In this document: positions 1-13,158 of the stretch, piece after piece | Position numbering within the stretch: the stretch's first letter is position 1 | Layout of the letters: each line of letters begins with the position of its first letter | Source: Styela clava | Lineage: Eukaryota; Chordata; Ascidiacea; Stolidobranchia; Styelidae | Reading direction: 5' to 3' | NCBI RefSeq assembly: GCF_964204865.1 | Contig: NC_135262.1 | Coordinates: 744,001-808,000, forward strand | DNA: 64,000 nt | The notes under the pieces: generated by a model | The model's input: only the letters and a program-made list of their open reading frames with translations | Told to the model about the DNA's origin: nothing | Database searches by the model: none | Made by a program: the position numbers and the translations under genes

Positions 1-2599
1 CCAATTCATGTTGGGGATTGAATAGCCAGGTATTTGTTTCAGATGCATGAGCTTGATGATGGAGGAAACCGGCTTGTGGCATGAACCATTGAAATTTATG
101 AAAATTGGGAGGGGGGGGGGGCAGTTGAGATAAATATTTTGATTGATTCAAGGCTTTTCTATGTCCAACCATCAGATGTAAAATGTGCGAAATAACAAGT
201 TTCTAAATTAAAGCATTTTAAATAATTCATGAAATCCAGAATGCAATAGAGTGGCCATAAAGTTGTGTGCTAACGTAAAGCTCACAATCTATTTTGACAC
301 CGATGTGTGTGACTACGGTTATTTTAATTTCAGAGAGTTATCAAAATGAATCAGTTGGGACTGTGCATCGAGATCGAATGATTCCAAGAGTTTGTTGAAT
401 TCGACTATTCGTTTAGTTTTGGACATCCCTAGTCCAAATATAATCATCAGGAAATAAAGACTGAAAGGACATGAAAAGAATCAGGCACTTTAGAAGGGTT
501 GATTTTAAATGGGTAAAACAAAAACTAAAATACATGATAGGCCTGGGGTAGGCAAACCATGTGACGTATGGGGCCCGCCATTTGTGCAGTCCCCTGCTGT
601 TGGAGAAAGTTGTAAATATTCCTTACAAACATTTAAAATTGTTGATGTTGCCTTGCCCACCCCTATGCTGGGCCGAATCAAACCCCATAATTCTCCAGCC
701 CCAAGTTTAAAAATTCCGAAAATTCCAACAAAGACATAAAAAATTATCATAAAAAGTACCAAACGCTATTTCATTTATAAACACTTAAAATCAGCTTTCA
801 GAAAGGAACATACAAGCGAAAAAATAAACAGACAAAAAATTTCCTACTTTTTGACACATTTTAATTAAGTACAAATAAAAATAAATGAAAAACATTTTGG
901 GGAATAAACATAAAATGATGATTTTATCAACGTGCTTAAAATTTCACTGGTTTGGCCTCTGAGAAATTTTTGGATTCACAACTAAGAGGCGAAACTGATG
1001 TCAATACCTTTTAGACATTTCAAAATAAAACACTGAAAAATGCTGAATAGAAAACACCTCATTAAGACTTTTTGTGCGGACTTCCTTATGCAATTTCATT
1101 TGCTTAACATGAGCTCAATCAGATAAAGACATTCCCAAAGAATACAGCTAAAGTCGCTTAGATCGCATAACAAAGTAGCACAAACTTTTTTTAGATTCCA
1201 TTTTTATCATAAAAATATACAGGGTGTCACAAAAAAGTCTCTCAACAATTTCAATTTTGTTATGAAGTCAGTTCTCAATATATCTTTAACCAGATTTGTT
1301 GTTTTTAATTTTTTAAGTATTTTTATTTCATTTAATACGTCTGTGAGGGTCAAAATAATATATCAAATCGATGAATTATCTTTGCAATTTAAAAAAATTC
1401 TAAAACGATATGGACACCGTATATATATATATAGCCACATAACATTTCCAGTAAACTATCCTGATTTATTTAATGAACATAAAACATTTTTCAAAAAATG
1501 AGGCTCAATAAATAAAAACAAAATGTGTCTATATTTAAAATATTCAGTTTGATAAGATCAATGTTGCAATTGGAATGTTTTTTGGCCATTGGGGAATACA
1601 TCTCCCATTAAAATCAAACCAGCACAATCTGGTTTCCAACACCTCTATTTAGTCATAATAAAGAGGTAGATTAACTATGATTGTCACAATATATTCTCAG
1701 GGAGGTGGGGGGTCATGAAAAAACTAGTTCTTGAGATTCTCGTTTTTTATTTCAAAAACTCTTTCTCAGTATTTATCATATGGAGGCTGATAAGCAATAT
1801 ATTATTCACAATCCCATAACTCAAAAAAAAAATCATTTATTTCTAATATTTGAGGCACCAGAAATCTTTAACACAGTTTGGCAACCTTTAACATTAAAAG
1901 AGACATTTAGCATCTTTTCCGTCAAACTCAAACCTACTAGAGCCCGCAACATCTACTCTAATCAGTAAGTAGTATTCGACTTTCATTGAATCCCCACTGT
2001 TTCAACAAAAAAGTGCTGTAGCCACTTAGATTCCCGGGAGCCAGAGCTCCGAAAACAAAGTGCCGCGTGAGGCTCCGACGACGCAGGTTGCCGATCGCTG
2101 ACTTATAATATAGTTTCGGAAGCTTTTTTGTCATTTCAGCGGTCATTCGTATTCTGCTTTGCTACTGTGTGAGCACGAGTTATGATCTTGAGAACTCAGT
2201 TGCTGCCCGTAATTTAACTTGTCTCCTTTACTTATGAGTGAGTTTCCATAATATTGATCGATATATTATCAGTAACTCATGATATTTCATTGATCGCCCG
2301 TAAGGTTTCAAAGTGAGTAACATAAGGACCCATAAATCTAGGTGGAAGACCATAACTGTCACTTTGAATAGTAACGAGTCTCCTTGACTTCTGAGTGAGT
2401 GCGAGTAATGCTCTCAATTTCGGTGGTAACTTTGTTCGGAAATGAGTCTCCTTTACCTATGAGTGAGTGTGTGGGTATCATACCACCATAATTCTATATA
2501 GTTCAGTACACTGAGACGAATTTCTTATTCCAAAGTTGAGTACGTGTGGCCTTTCTTTACGAAAATTCTCTTATGAAACAAAAAAAATGGAAAAACTGA
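1..2599. other. Intergenic, no gene seen
   Basis: No convincing coding sequence. Bases 1-90 match the reverse complement of the SINE family's middle part. Around 539-680 there is an inverted-ended fragment (ends resembling GGCCTGGGGTAGGCAAAC) like a hAT-type miniature element. Bases 2190-2480 hold minus-strand copies of the 47-bp repeat described at 15.4 kb. A run of G lies near 110-121. The remainder is AT-rich with no structure I can name. Confidence 0.6.
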
Positions 2600-5179
<2,580 letters not shown>

Positions 5180-5523
5180 TTAACGAGTGTGTGTGATTGG
5201 TCGAGTGAAGGGGTGTGTATGAGGTGTGTCTTTATGGATGAGTAAGCAACTTCCTTGACGATACTTTCACATTTGACAAGACAATTTACTCAACAACTAG
5301 ACAAACATTTAAACAACTAAAAGGAAAATCTTATATGAAAATTTTTTTTCAACCAATTTTTATGAATTGCTATGATTTTGTTTTAAAAGTCGCCAACCGG
5401 AATGTCTGGCAATTTTATTACAAACTAAGTCGGCGGACATAGTGACAGACCCTTTTTGGTGGGAATATAGTATAGTTAGAGCCATTTAGTAGAGACATAG
5501 CCATTTTATAACCTTTCAATGTA

Positions 5524-5840
5524 TCAGCGGTGTGGCACATCATTCTAAGCTTTAGTAATATGCTCGCCACCGCACCTCTTGATTACCTTGCGTGGATTTG
5601 CGGGGTTAGTTATGTGTGAGAGGATTGCTGGACTCCTCGCCGCAGTAGGGTGGTTCACGTAACCGCTGATCCATTACAGCTTCCTCCACCATCAGGCACA
5701 TGCTTCCAAAAACAAATAACTAATCCCATACCTGACATGGAATGGTAATCAGACAAGAGGCTGTAGTTCGCCTTATGATCAAGCAGTCTTATCGGCTTCC
5801 TTCTCCCCCGAGATAAATATATAAATCCTATTCTATTCGG
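5524..5840 (+). mobile_element. tRNA-derived SINE (family S), diverged
   Basis: This is the same element as the full copy at 30.06 kb but more mutated. It has the head with degraded pol III A/B boxes, the middle block (GTAGGGTGGTTCACGTAACC), the block GGCTTCCTCCACCATCA in altered form, and the tail ATAAATATATAAATCCTATT. It lies about 340 bases upstream of the SLC66A2 start. Confidence 0.8.
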
Positions 5841-7000
5841 ATGTCGCTGCTCGATAATCAGCTTTGGTTTCCCGTGACTTCCCTCCCCCAGTACTGCAGT
5901 AAAATTGTGTATTTTATTATTTTCTCGTAATATGTGCCTGTGTTATTTATTTATTTTTACCGGTTGGAGAAAATAAACTTGATTTATTGATCCTAACTGA
6001 TTCGATAACCGACATGAATCAGACGAGAAGCCGTGGTTCATCGTACAGTCGTACCGGTATGCTAAAGCCGTCTTGTCTCTGCCCGAATATAAATAGCGTA
6101 AGAAAAAATCCTTCTGAAATCAACAATCTGACAATACTTGCATTTCACACAAAATTCATTATAAAAATTATCCTAAATCTCTTTTTATGTCGAAAACTAG
6201 CCCCCGGAAAAAATATGTAAATACTATCCTATCTTATCAATCTTACAGAGTTTAATGCACATAGGCTATCCCCTCTCCTTTCTTGCCTCTCTGTCTGTCT
6301 GTGTTTAATCATATACGATACTGGTTACACGTACACGCGACAGTCTTAATTCTGATCACTGAATCAAGTCAACTGCCAGACTGCCCTCGGGGCATGAGCA
6401 ACCAACTTCGTTCGGCCTTTAGATTAAACATAAACTTTGCGGGTTGAAAGTGTTACCGGTACCGTACCGGTACCGTAATAAAATAGAAAATACCCTTGAA
6501 GACAGTACCGTGCGGTATCGTACATAAAAACCGGCCATACCGGTAACTCAACAGTAAAACATGACCCTACACAGCTACATCACAAAACTATCCGCCTCCG
6601 ACTCTACAGGGGTGACGACTGACTCTCCAATAAAGTGACTATTTAGTCACTTTACTCTCCATGAAGCAGCGGCTATATCGGATTAACCCTCTTCTTTCAT
6701 CTGAAATTAACTGATACCGGTAACCGGATGAGAGCCGTGGTTTGCCATGTGATTAAGCTGTCTTAGCAACTTTCAAACTTTTCTCCAACGAGTCGTATAT
6801 CTGTATATTAAAATCATAGCGCGAAAAAACGTTTCCCCAGGTGTTTAGTTACCGATTAACACCACGTTTCATAAACAAAACCGATCAGCTGACGAACGGA
6901 AATTGTGACGTAACAAAAGGCCAACAAATTATAAACATCTCGTGATTGTGGAGACTAAGATAACCGATTTCGAGCAATAAATTAAGTTCGACAAAGGCGA
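5841..7000. other. Intergenic, repeat fragments
   Basis: Bases 5835-5985 belong to a repeat (family B) that recurs at 8615-8745 and, shorter, at 25.8 kb; its signature is TCGCTGCTCGATAA followed by a CCCTTCCCC-type block and an AAATAAACT tail. At 6455-6480 there is a self-complementary cluster of TACCGG/GGTACC hexamers. A SINE fragment occurs at 6700-6830. No gene seen. Confidence 0.55.
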
Positions 7001-7003
7001 AAA
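7000..7003 (-). terminator. RNA polymerase III T-run after tRNA-Cys
   Basis: Four T residues on the minus strand begin 7 bases after the tRNA 3' end, the usual position and length for pol III termination. Confidence 0.75.
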
Positions 7004-7009
7004 GATTTC

Positions 7010-7081
7010 AGGGGACACCCGGATTTGAACCAGGGACCTCTCGATCTGCAGTCGAATGCTCTACCACTGAGCTATATCCCC
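7010..7081 (-). tRNA. tRNA-Cys (GCA)
   Basis: The complement strand reads as a complete 72-base tRNA. The 7-bp acceptor stem is GGGGATA with TGTCCCC, with T as discriminator base, typical of cysteine tRNA. The D arm has TAGCTCAGTGGTAGAGC and the anticodon loop CTGCAGA gives anticodon GCA. The T arm has GGTTCAAATCC. All four stems pair, with a few G-T pairs. Box A and box B are intact, so it can serve as its own pol III promoter. It closely resembles vertebrate tRNA-Cys-GCA as I remember it. There is no intron and CCA is not encoded. Confidence 0.97.
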
Positions 7082-7235
7082 GACGGAGAAACAAGCATCA
7101 ACGAGAGAATATATTGGTAAACCGATTCATTCAAACGATTCCTGCAATGACTTTTTCCTCTCTTGCCGTCGTTTCTCGTCGCTTTTGCTTCTCTTCTCTC
7201 TTCCCAAGTGAACTTGCGACTCGCCGATTTAAACG

Positions 7236-7718
7236 GGCGAAAACGTACTTAAAAAAATATGTAGTTTTGCGAGAATGTAGGTTTGCAAGAACGGACTTTT
7301 GTGAGTATGTAGGTTTGCGAGATCATACTTTTACGAGAATGTAGTTTTGCGTAAGCGGACTTTTGTAAGAATGTAGTTTTGCGAGAACGAACTTTTGTGA
7401 GAATGTAGCTTTGCGAGAAAGTACGTTTGTGAGAATGTAGTTTTGTGAAAACGCATATTTGTGAGAATGTAGGTTTGCGAGAATGTAGCTTTTCAAGAAA
7501 GTACTTTTGTGAGAAGGTAGGTTTGCGAGAATGTAGTTTTGCATAAAGCCGTAAACGAACTTTTGTAAGAATCTAGTTTTGCGAGAACGGACTTTTGTGA
7601 GAATGTAGCTTTGCGAGAAAGTACTTTTGTGAGAATGTAGTTTTGGGGAAACGTACTTTTGTGAGAATGAAGTTTTGGGAAAACGTACTTTTGTGAGAAT
7701 GTAGTTTTGTGAGAACTG
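7236..7718 (+). repeat. Minisatellite, 16-bp half-units in 32-bp dimers
   Basis: About 480 bases are built from two alternating 16-bp units of the types GAGAATGTAGTTTTGC and GAGAACGTACTTTTGT. They are mutated from copy to copy, with a few insertions (for example near 7545). It starts about 155 bases from the tRNA gene. A 179-codon minus-strand reading frame through the array (7323-7862) has a matching periodic composition and is best explained as a by-product of a repeat poor in stop codons. Confidence 0.88.
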
Positions 7719-8955
7719 AAAAGTATTCAAACTTTTGAGAACTATAACTACTCGAAAAGCCTTAAGAGTGTATTTACGAGACGAATAAACATACATGTAT
7801 GTATGTTGAAGCGAAGTTACCTGGACTTCGAAAAAAAAAACACATTCCCTAACTACCAGCAAAAAAACAGCGCCACATATCTGGTTCGGATATTTATTTC
7901 CATATTCTACACTCGTTGTTATCTGAATGAGAAACTATGATTGAAATAAGAAAACCAACTTCCTGAAATATGAAAATATCCTGTTCCCACACAAATTTAT
8001 TCAGTGTTCACATTGCAGCAGTTATTCTGTATTCCAAACTTGATTGATTAGTGAAATAACATTGGTACAAAAATACAAACACACAAAGCTGAAATTCAGG
8101 AATATTGCCAAAGCTTGAGGTTTAAAACACGAGACATTTTAGTTTAGGACGCCACCAACAAGGGCAAAGCCCGGGGAGAGAACATGTAAGGCAATTCAAT
8201 TTCTCGAATATTGCAAGCATTGAGACCCACTAGCTGTTATGGTTTAACTTGGCAATTAAAATTTAAGAATCCCCTCCCCCCTTTGAAAATTCCTGGCTAT
8301 CAAGTCCACGAACCTGAAGTGAATTACATAACTAAAAAGTACATACGGTAACTATTTTTATATCCACCCTAAACTTGTGACCAGACAAGAGACCGTAGTT
8401 CAAATTATCCATTAAAAGAATTCTCTCAAAAGTAAAGAAGACTCGCCTCTGAGCGAAGTCATGTGCAATCGCAGAAAGCGACCACTAAAAATATATAGAA
8501 TCATGAAGCACTATGCGCACTCACCAAAAAGTAAAGTGGACTCATCTCTGAGTGAAGTTATGTGCAATCACTAAAAAAGTCAAAGCTACTGGAACAATAT
8601 AGAATCATAATGTCGGGTGTCGCTGCTCGATAACCATTCCTGGTTCCCCGCGACTTCCCTTCCCCAGTAAAAATGTGTTTTCAGTTTTGTATTTTGTTAA
8701 TTTCGTATGTTATTTTTTACTGAATGGGAAAAAATAAACTAGACTATGACTATAATGGTGCATTATGGGCACTCAATCAGAGGTAAATGAGACTCAACTT
8801 TGAATGGTTATTTAGCAAAAAAACTAATCATGAATCGAGCCACGAGCTAGTGGTATGTGAATAAATAATCAAGTCAACTTATCAGACAAGAATTTCTTTC
8901 AGTAACCACACAAGAATGACTTGTAGTAGTTTCTCCTCCAAACAGACACATCAAA
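7719..8955. other. Intergenic, repeat fragments
   Basis: Degenerate copies of the 47-bp repeat (sense CTCTGAGCAAAGTTA) occur around 8420-8580 and 8765-8800. A family B copy is at 8615-8745. A SINE tail fragment may lie near 8380-8410. No gene seen. Confidence 0.5.
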
Positions 8956-8969
8956 TTGATTCCCCTTTA

Positions 8970-10302
8970 TCACTCTTGGGGTTTGGGTCTTTGTGGTTTT
9001 TTCCCTCCCTGGCCTCCACGTCCTCCCCCTTGTGACCTTCCACGACCTCCAAATCCACCTCTATTCGGGCCTCCTCCACGGCCCCTTGGACCTCGCCCTC
9101 TTCCGCGACCTTTAGAGAAATTTTCTTCTTTTACCATGTCGATAATTTCATCGGGAATTCGTAGATACTTGATTGTGCTGCCTCGTATGTAACACTCCGG
9201 CATTTTCCAAAAATGGTCGCCGTCTCTTGAAGTGCAGATGACTTCCTGAGACATGAAAAGATACATGAAAAATTAAAAATAGGGAGAGCTTTCATGTAAC
9301 GCTCCGTCATCAATTTTCTGATCTGTTTTGTTCTGTTAATTTTAGGCAGGGGAATTACCAGGGGGGGGGCTTCGGTGTGTGGTAATTTGTGGGTTGAAAA
9401 GTCTATTTCACATCGGCCCTGGATTGAACATTTTACGAAACAGAAAAATCATTATCCGATGAAAAAGTTCATTTCAACTTAATCACGGCGCCTGTTTTAG
9501 AAGCTGGTGTGTTTATTCCCAATTTCAGAACCGCCCCCTTTTGAAAACCTGGCCCCTGATCTTAGGATAGGTTTGATGAGATTTGCCTGGAAGTTTAATA
9601 CTTCATTTGCATCACCAAACATGTTGTTATTTAGTCAGATAACTTGAACACTGCATTGAAATGTAAAAAAAAAACAATCATTCATATGAACAAGCTCTTC
9701 GTATCATTTCAAACTTATAGCATTGTTCTAAGCTTTAGAATATACTCGCCACCACACCTCTGATTACCCTACATGGGTGTGCAGGTTCGAATCCCATTTG
9801 GGGATGGCTATGTGCAAGAGGATTTCTGGACTCCTTGCCCAATAGGGTGGTTTACGTAACCGCTGGTCAGTTACGGCTTCCTCCACCATCAAGTCCATGC
9901 TTCCGAAAACAAATAACTGACTAATCCCATACCCGACTTGGAATGGTAACCGGACGAGAGGCCGTACTTCGCTATACGACTAAGCCGTCTTAATGACTTT
10001 TCTCTCGCCAGGGACGAATATGTAAATCTTATTCTATCTCCCAGAGGATTCAACCTTCGAGGGGGAGGATCACCCAGTGTTGTGCCACGCCAAGCATCTC
10101 AACCCTGCTTCATAGAAATTTGATGAAATAACGATTCCAAATTTGAATGATCAAATCCATAACCAAGAGCAAAACCTACCCTCAGATTAATATTCATCCA
10201 ATTATCACAATTAACCAGATGTCCGTTATACGTTTCTCCATTCTTCAATTCCACCAGCATGGGATGGTTCACAGCTGTCTTTAATAAAGATAAAGGTAAC
10301 AT
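8970..10302 (-). CDS. LSM4: LSM4, U6 snRNA-associated Sm-like protein
   Basis: Two exons, 10180-10302 and 8970-9245, give 132 residues. LSM4 is a subunit of the LSM1-7 ring (cytoplasmic mRNA decapping) and the LSM2-8 ring (nuclear U6 snRNA binding). Exon 1 carries Sm motif 1 and starts [16 protein letters not shown], then [13 protein letters not shown], nearly identical to vertebrate LSM4. The join is [15 protein letters not shown] at a GT-AG intron, followed by Sm motif 2 ([20 protein letters not shown]). The C-terminal tail is rich in RGG/GRG, a known arginine-methylation and P-body feature of the family, and ends in a short [10 protein letters not shown]. An AG lies only 2 bases before the ATG, so the 5' leader may be added by splicing. 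A SINE fills part of the intron. Confidence 0.97.
9720..10040 (+). mobile_element. tRNA-derived SINE in LSM4 intron
   Basis: Nearly full-length family S copy, antisense to LSM4. It keeps the B box (GGTTCGAATCCC), the GGCTTCCTCCACCATCAAG block and the tail TAAATCTTATTCTATC. The A-box region is damaged. Confidence 0.85.
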
Positions 10303-10705
10303 TGCTAAAATTGCTTTGTCTAAGATTTACAATAACTGAAATAATAAGGAAAATTTGTTATATTTAGTACAGTTGTTTTGATACAAAAGCATATTTAGTA
10401 TTCGGAATTACTTGATATAAACAATTAATGAAGGAAATTTTTATTTAAAACTTTATCATCAGCCGATAAATGAAAAGGTAGCATTGCTAAGGGCATATGT
10501 CTTACTAAGACTGAAATAAAAAAGAAAATTTGTATAGATAAGTAATTTATATATATTTAAAACAGTTATTCCGATACAAAAGCATATTTAGAAACACTTA
10601 TGTTAAACAATTAATGAGAGAAATAATTAAGAATATTTTATCTATCTGTAATCAGTAGTTAGTTTTTTCACCATATTGTGAATAATTTTTACATACAGAA
10701 CGAGG

Positions 10706-10931
10706 GGTGCTCCCGAAGTATGCGAACCAAGATGGCGGACATCGGAACGTAACATGGGTAACAGGTTAGGGTCAGGCGATAATTTTTTTCCAATTTTCCT
10801 TATTTTAGTCCTATTATCAGTTCGAAGAGCCTCCCGTAGTATTCATACCTAAAATTATGGCCTAACCCTAACCTAGTACACATATTACATTCCGATGTCC
10901 GCCATCTTGGTTCGCATACTTCGGGAGCCCC
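10706..10931. mobile_element. hAT-like MITE, family M1, foldback type
   Basis: The terminal inverted repeats exceed 35 bp: one end reads GCTCCCGAAGTATGCGAACC and continues into AAGATGGCGGACATCGGA, and the other is its complement. Flanking octamers gaacgagg and aaacgagg match at 7 of 8 positions. The interior contains GGTTAGGGT and CCTAACCCTAACC near the opposite ends. Confidence 0.9.
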
Positions 10932-11647
10932 AAACGAGGTGAAAAAAAAAGCCTTTTTGGGTGAAAAGGGGAAACAATAAACCTGTGCTGGTTATCGAGC
11001 AGTGACACCTAGGAAAAGTCTAATATTAGGTCATACAAGAGTAAGAAGCCAAAATGATTAAAAACTAAAGCGAAGAGTGAATACTGTAATACTACGAATA
11101 CTTCCTGAAATAATATTTTTGAATTTAAAATATCGAATACATTCTGAAATGAGTCTCTTCAAAAGAAGAAAATTGTAGATTCATAAAATCAAACTTGGTT
11201 AAGCGGAATAATTGGGATAAATACCGTTTTAATTGGTATTCTCCATTTTATTCTGTGAGAAGTTACTAATTTTTTGTCTGTCACAATATAATAAATGCTC
11301 AAAAAGACATTTTCAAAAGAAAATATTCAAAATTATTCCTGAATTCAAGAATTACGGCTTCCTCCACCATCAAGTCCATGCTTCTGAAAACAAATAACTA
11401 ATCCCATACTCGACATGGAATGGTAACCGGACGAGAGGCCGTGGTTCGCCATATGGTTAAGACGTCCTATCAACTTTACTCTCTCTCGGAATAAATATGT
11501 AAATCCTATCCTATCCTAATTTACTAAATCGAATATAACCAATATCTGTTTTGAACGTCCCTGTGTGAAATTAATATTGATTGAAATCAAAAGTAGTTCC
11601 AAAGACATAATACAGTATTTAAAAAAATATGACACACTCGGAATTCT

Positions 11648-11957
11648 CAGCGGTTCCCAATCGGGGGCCACAGAGAAGTTGGAGGGAGGGCCACAATGCT
11701 TGGCACAAAACTGATTTAACTTTTCCCTTCACAAGAAAACCTCTCGTTCTTCCTAGTTTTATAGCCTGATAAGGTTATTTCACAGGGTGTTTTCGTTGCT
11801 TTTTTGTGCATGATGTTGTTTGAACATACGGTAATAGGATTTGGAATCGACCAATCAAAATAACGCTATAAATACCATTGGAATGATAAACAGCAGGCCA
11901 TGTGTGTTAAGAGCCCTCTGAATGGGACCATGATCAATAGAAGGTTGGGAACCGCTG
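11648..11957. mobile_element. hAT-like MITE, family M2
   Basis: The ends are CAGCGGTTCCCAA and TTGGGAACCGCTG, a perfect 13-bp inverted repeat of the hAT type. The interior contains the M2 block GATTTGGAATCGACCAATCA and a CTTATCAGGCTATA-type segment shared with the 26.15 kb copy in diverged form. I do not see a matching target duplication. Confidence 0.8.
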
Positions 11958-12255
11958 CTCTAAGCTATAGTTTTTCTTAATTCGAGGAAAACTAAGAATT
12001 TTATTATAAAGTAATGAAATAGTAAATGGGTAAAGAGACAACGCAGCGTTATATATAGCAGCTATTTATGTACTGATGAAAAGAAATACAGATTTTTCAC
12101 AAAAACGAAATGAAAATATTGCAATTTTATTGCTATTTACGAAAATGAGAACATTATTATTTCTCAACAATTCTAGAATGAATTTTAACCGAGAATTAAT
12201 TCATGATTTAAAAGAAAAAAGATTAAGAACCACCTCCAAAAAAAAAAAATATATA

Positions 12256-12789
12256 TTACTCCTCAAGTTCTTCGGGGTAAATATAAATCGGTATATTTTT
12301 ATTATTCTGGTCTTCGAAAAGTTTTTTCAGAGATCTCGTAATTGACGTTGGTAGCTCAAGACAGTCAATCTCTTGAAAAATATTTTCCATCCGGGAGTAA
12401 TTTGATAATATATTCCGGTGGATTGAGTTTAAACACGACTGTTGTAAAGTTAATAAAGGATTCGAAACCCTGATTGTTTGGTATTCACGTTCGTGACTTG
12501 GTATCGGGAAATAAACAGAATGCCTTCCTGGAATTACCACTAGAGGGTGACGAGAGTTTGTTTCACAAAACACCCAGTAATGGCCGACGTAAGTAACAAT
12601 TGCAACTGCTTTTCCTGGACGTAATTGTTTTATATAGCAAACTCGGTCACCTGCCAAATCAATCCACTCTATTGTGACATCATATTCAGTTTTGTTTGCA
12701 ACCACTAAGTTCGATCTTGACAGTGAATCATGTGAGCATAGCTTTATCATTCTGGCAGGGGGTTCCCCCTCCTCCTCAGGACTTGACAT
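12256..12789 (-). CDS. VHL: VHL tumour-suppressor homologue
   Basis: One uninterrupted 177-residue reading frame. pVHL is the substrate receptor of a Cullin-2/Elongin BC E3 ligase that recognises prolyl-hydroxylated HIF-alpha. The beta domain is at about residues 26-110. The hydroxyproline pocket aligns as Y52, T66, H70 and W72 (motif TYVGHYWVF) with human Y98, S111, H115 and W117, so the serine is replaced by threonine. The alpha domain starts at T114 with TLQQSCLNSI, the Elongin C-binding box (human TLKERCL). The short acidic N-terminus (SSPEEEGEP) resembles the start of the human core. Human VHL has three exons; here the frame is intronless. An acceptor-like TTGTATTTAG ends 22 bases before the ATG. 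A minus-strand AATAAA lies about 125 bases past the stop (12126-12131), a plausible poly(A) signal. Confidence 0.9.
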   Translation of the reverse strand: MSSPEEEGEPPARMIKLCSHDSLSRSNLVVANKTEYDVTIEWIDLAGDRVCYIKQLRPGKAVAIVTYVGHYWVFCETNSRHPLVVIPGRHSVYFPIPSHEREYQTIRVSNPLLTLQQSCLNSIHRNILSNYSRMENIFQEIDCLELPTSITRSLKKLFEDQNNKNIPIYIYPEELEE

Positions 12790-12866
12790 GGCCTTTGCTA
12801 CGAAGTGTTGTCTAAATACAAATGTTCAATGTAACATTACAGAGGTATTTTTATACGATGCCAATT

Positions 12867-13158
12867 CAGAGGTGGGCTAAGTTTATGGGTCAGGGGCCGA
12901 AAATTTTGCCCACGTTGACTGGCGGGCCACAAAAAGTTATTTTATGAACAATATTCACAGCTTTACAAAAGAAAAAGTGGAGAACAACAGGCTTCGCGCA
13001 AAAACTAAATTTAACTGCAATCTCAACAAATTTTTTGAGCTATTTTTAGCTTAACATCAAAATTTGGTTTTGGTTTGGTTGTGGCAGCATCAGGCGGGCC
13101 AGATTGAATCACTCAACATGTCAGATTTGGCCTGCAGGCAATACTTTGCCCATGTCTG
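12867..13158. mobile_element. hAT-like MITE, family M3
   Basis: Ends CAGAGGTGGGCTAAGTTT and the complement of ACTTTGCCCATGTCTG form imperfect inverted repeats. The flanks tgccaatt and cgctaatt match at 6 of 8. The inner part (GCGGGCCACAAAAAG; TTGAGCTATTTTTAGC) recurs at about 55.37-55.64 kb and 63.70-64.00 kb. It sits about 80 bases upstream of the VHL start codon. Confidence 0.75.

Larger units (their letters stand above)
10320..12255. other. Intergenic with transposon copies
   Basis: Apart from the separately listed elements, this is AT-rich sequence with no gene seen. A partial SINE (middle and tail only) covers 11345-11520 on the plus strand. A direct repeat of about 170 bases is suggested between 10300-10480 and 10480-10650 (shared words such as AGCATATTTAG and GATACAAAAGCATATTTAG), probably a local duplication. 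Confidence 0.5.

Noticed and set aside
7323-7862. 179-codon minus-strand frame as a secreted repetitive protein
   Set aside because: It is a read-through of the 32-bp minisatellite; no signal peptide or splice context.
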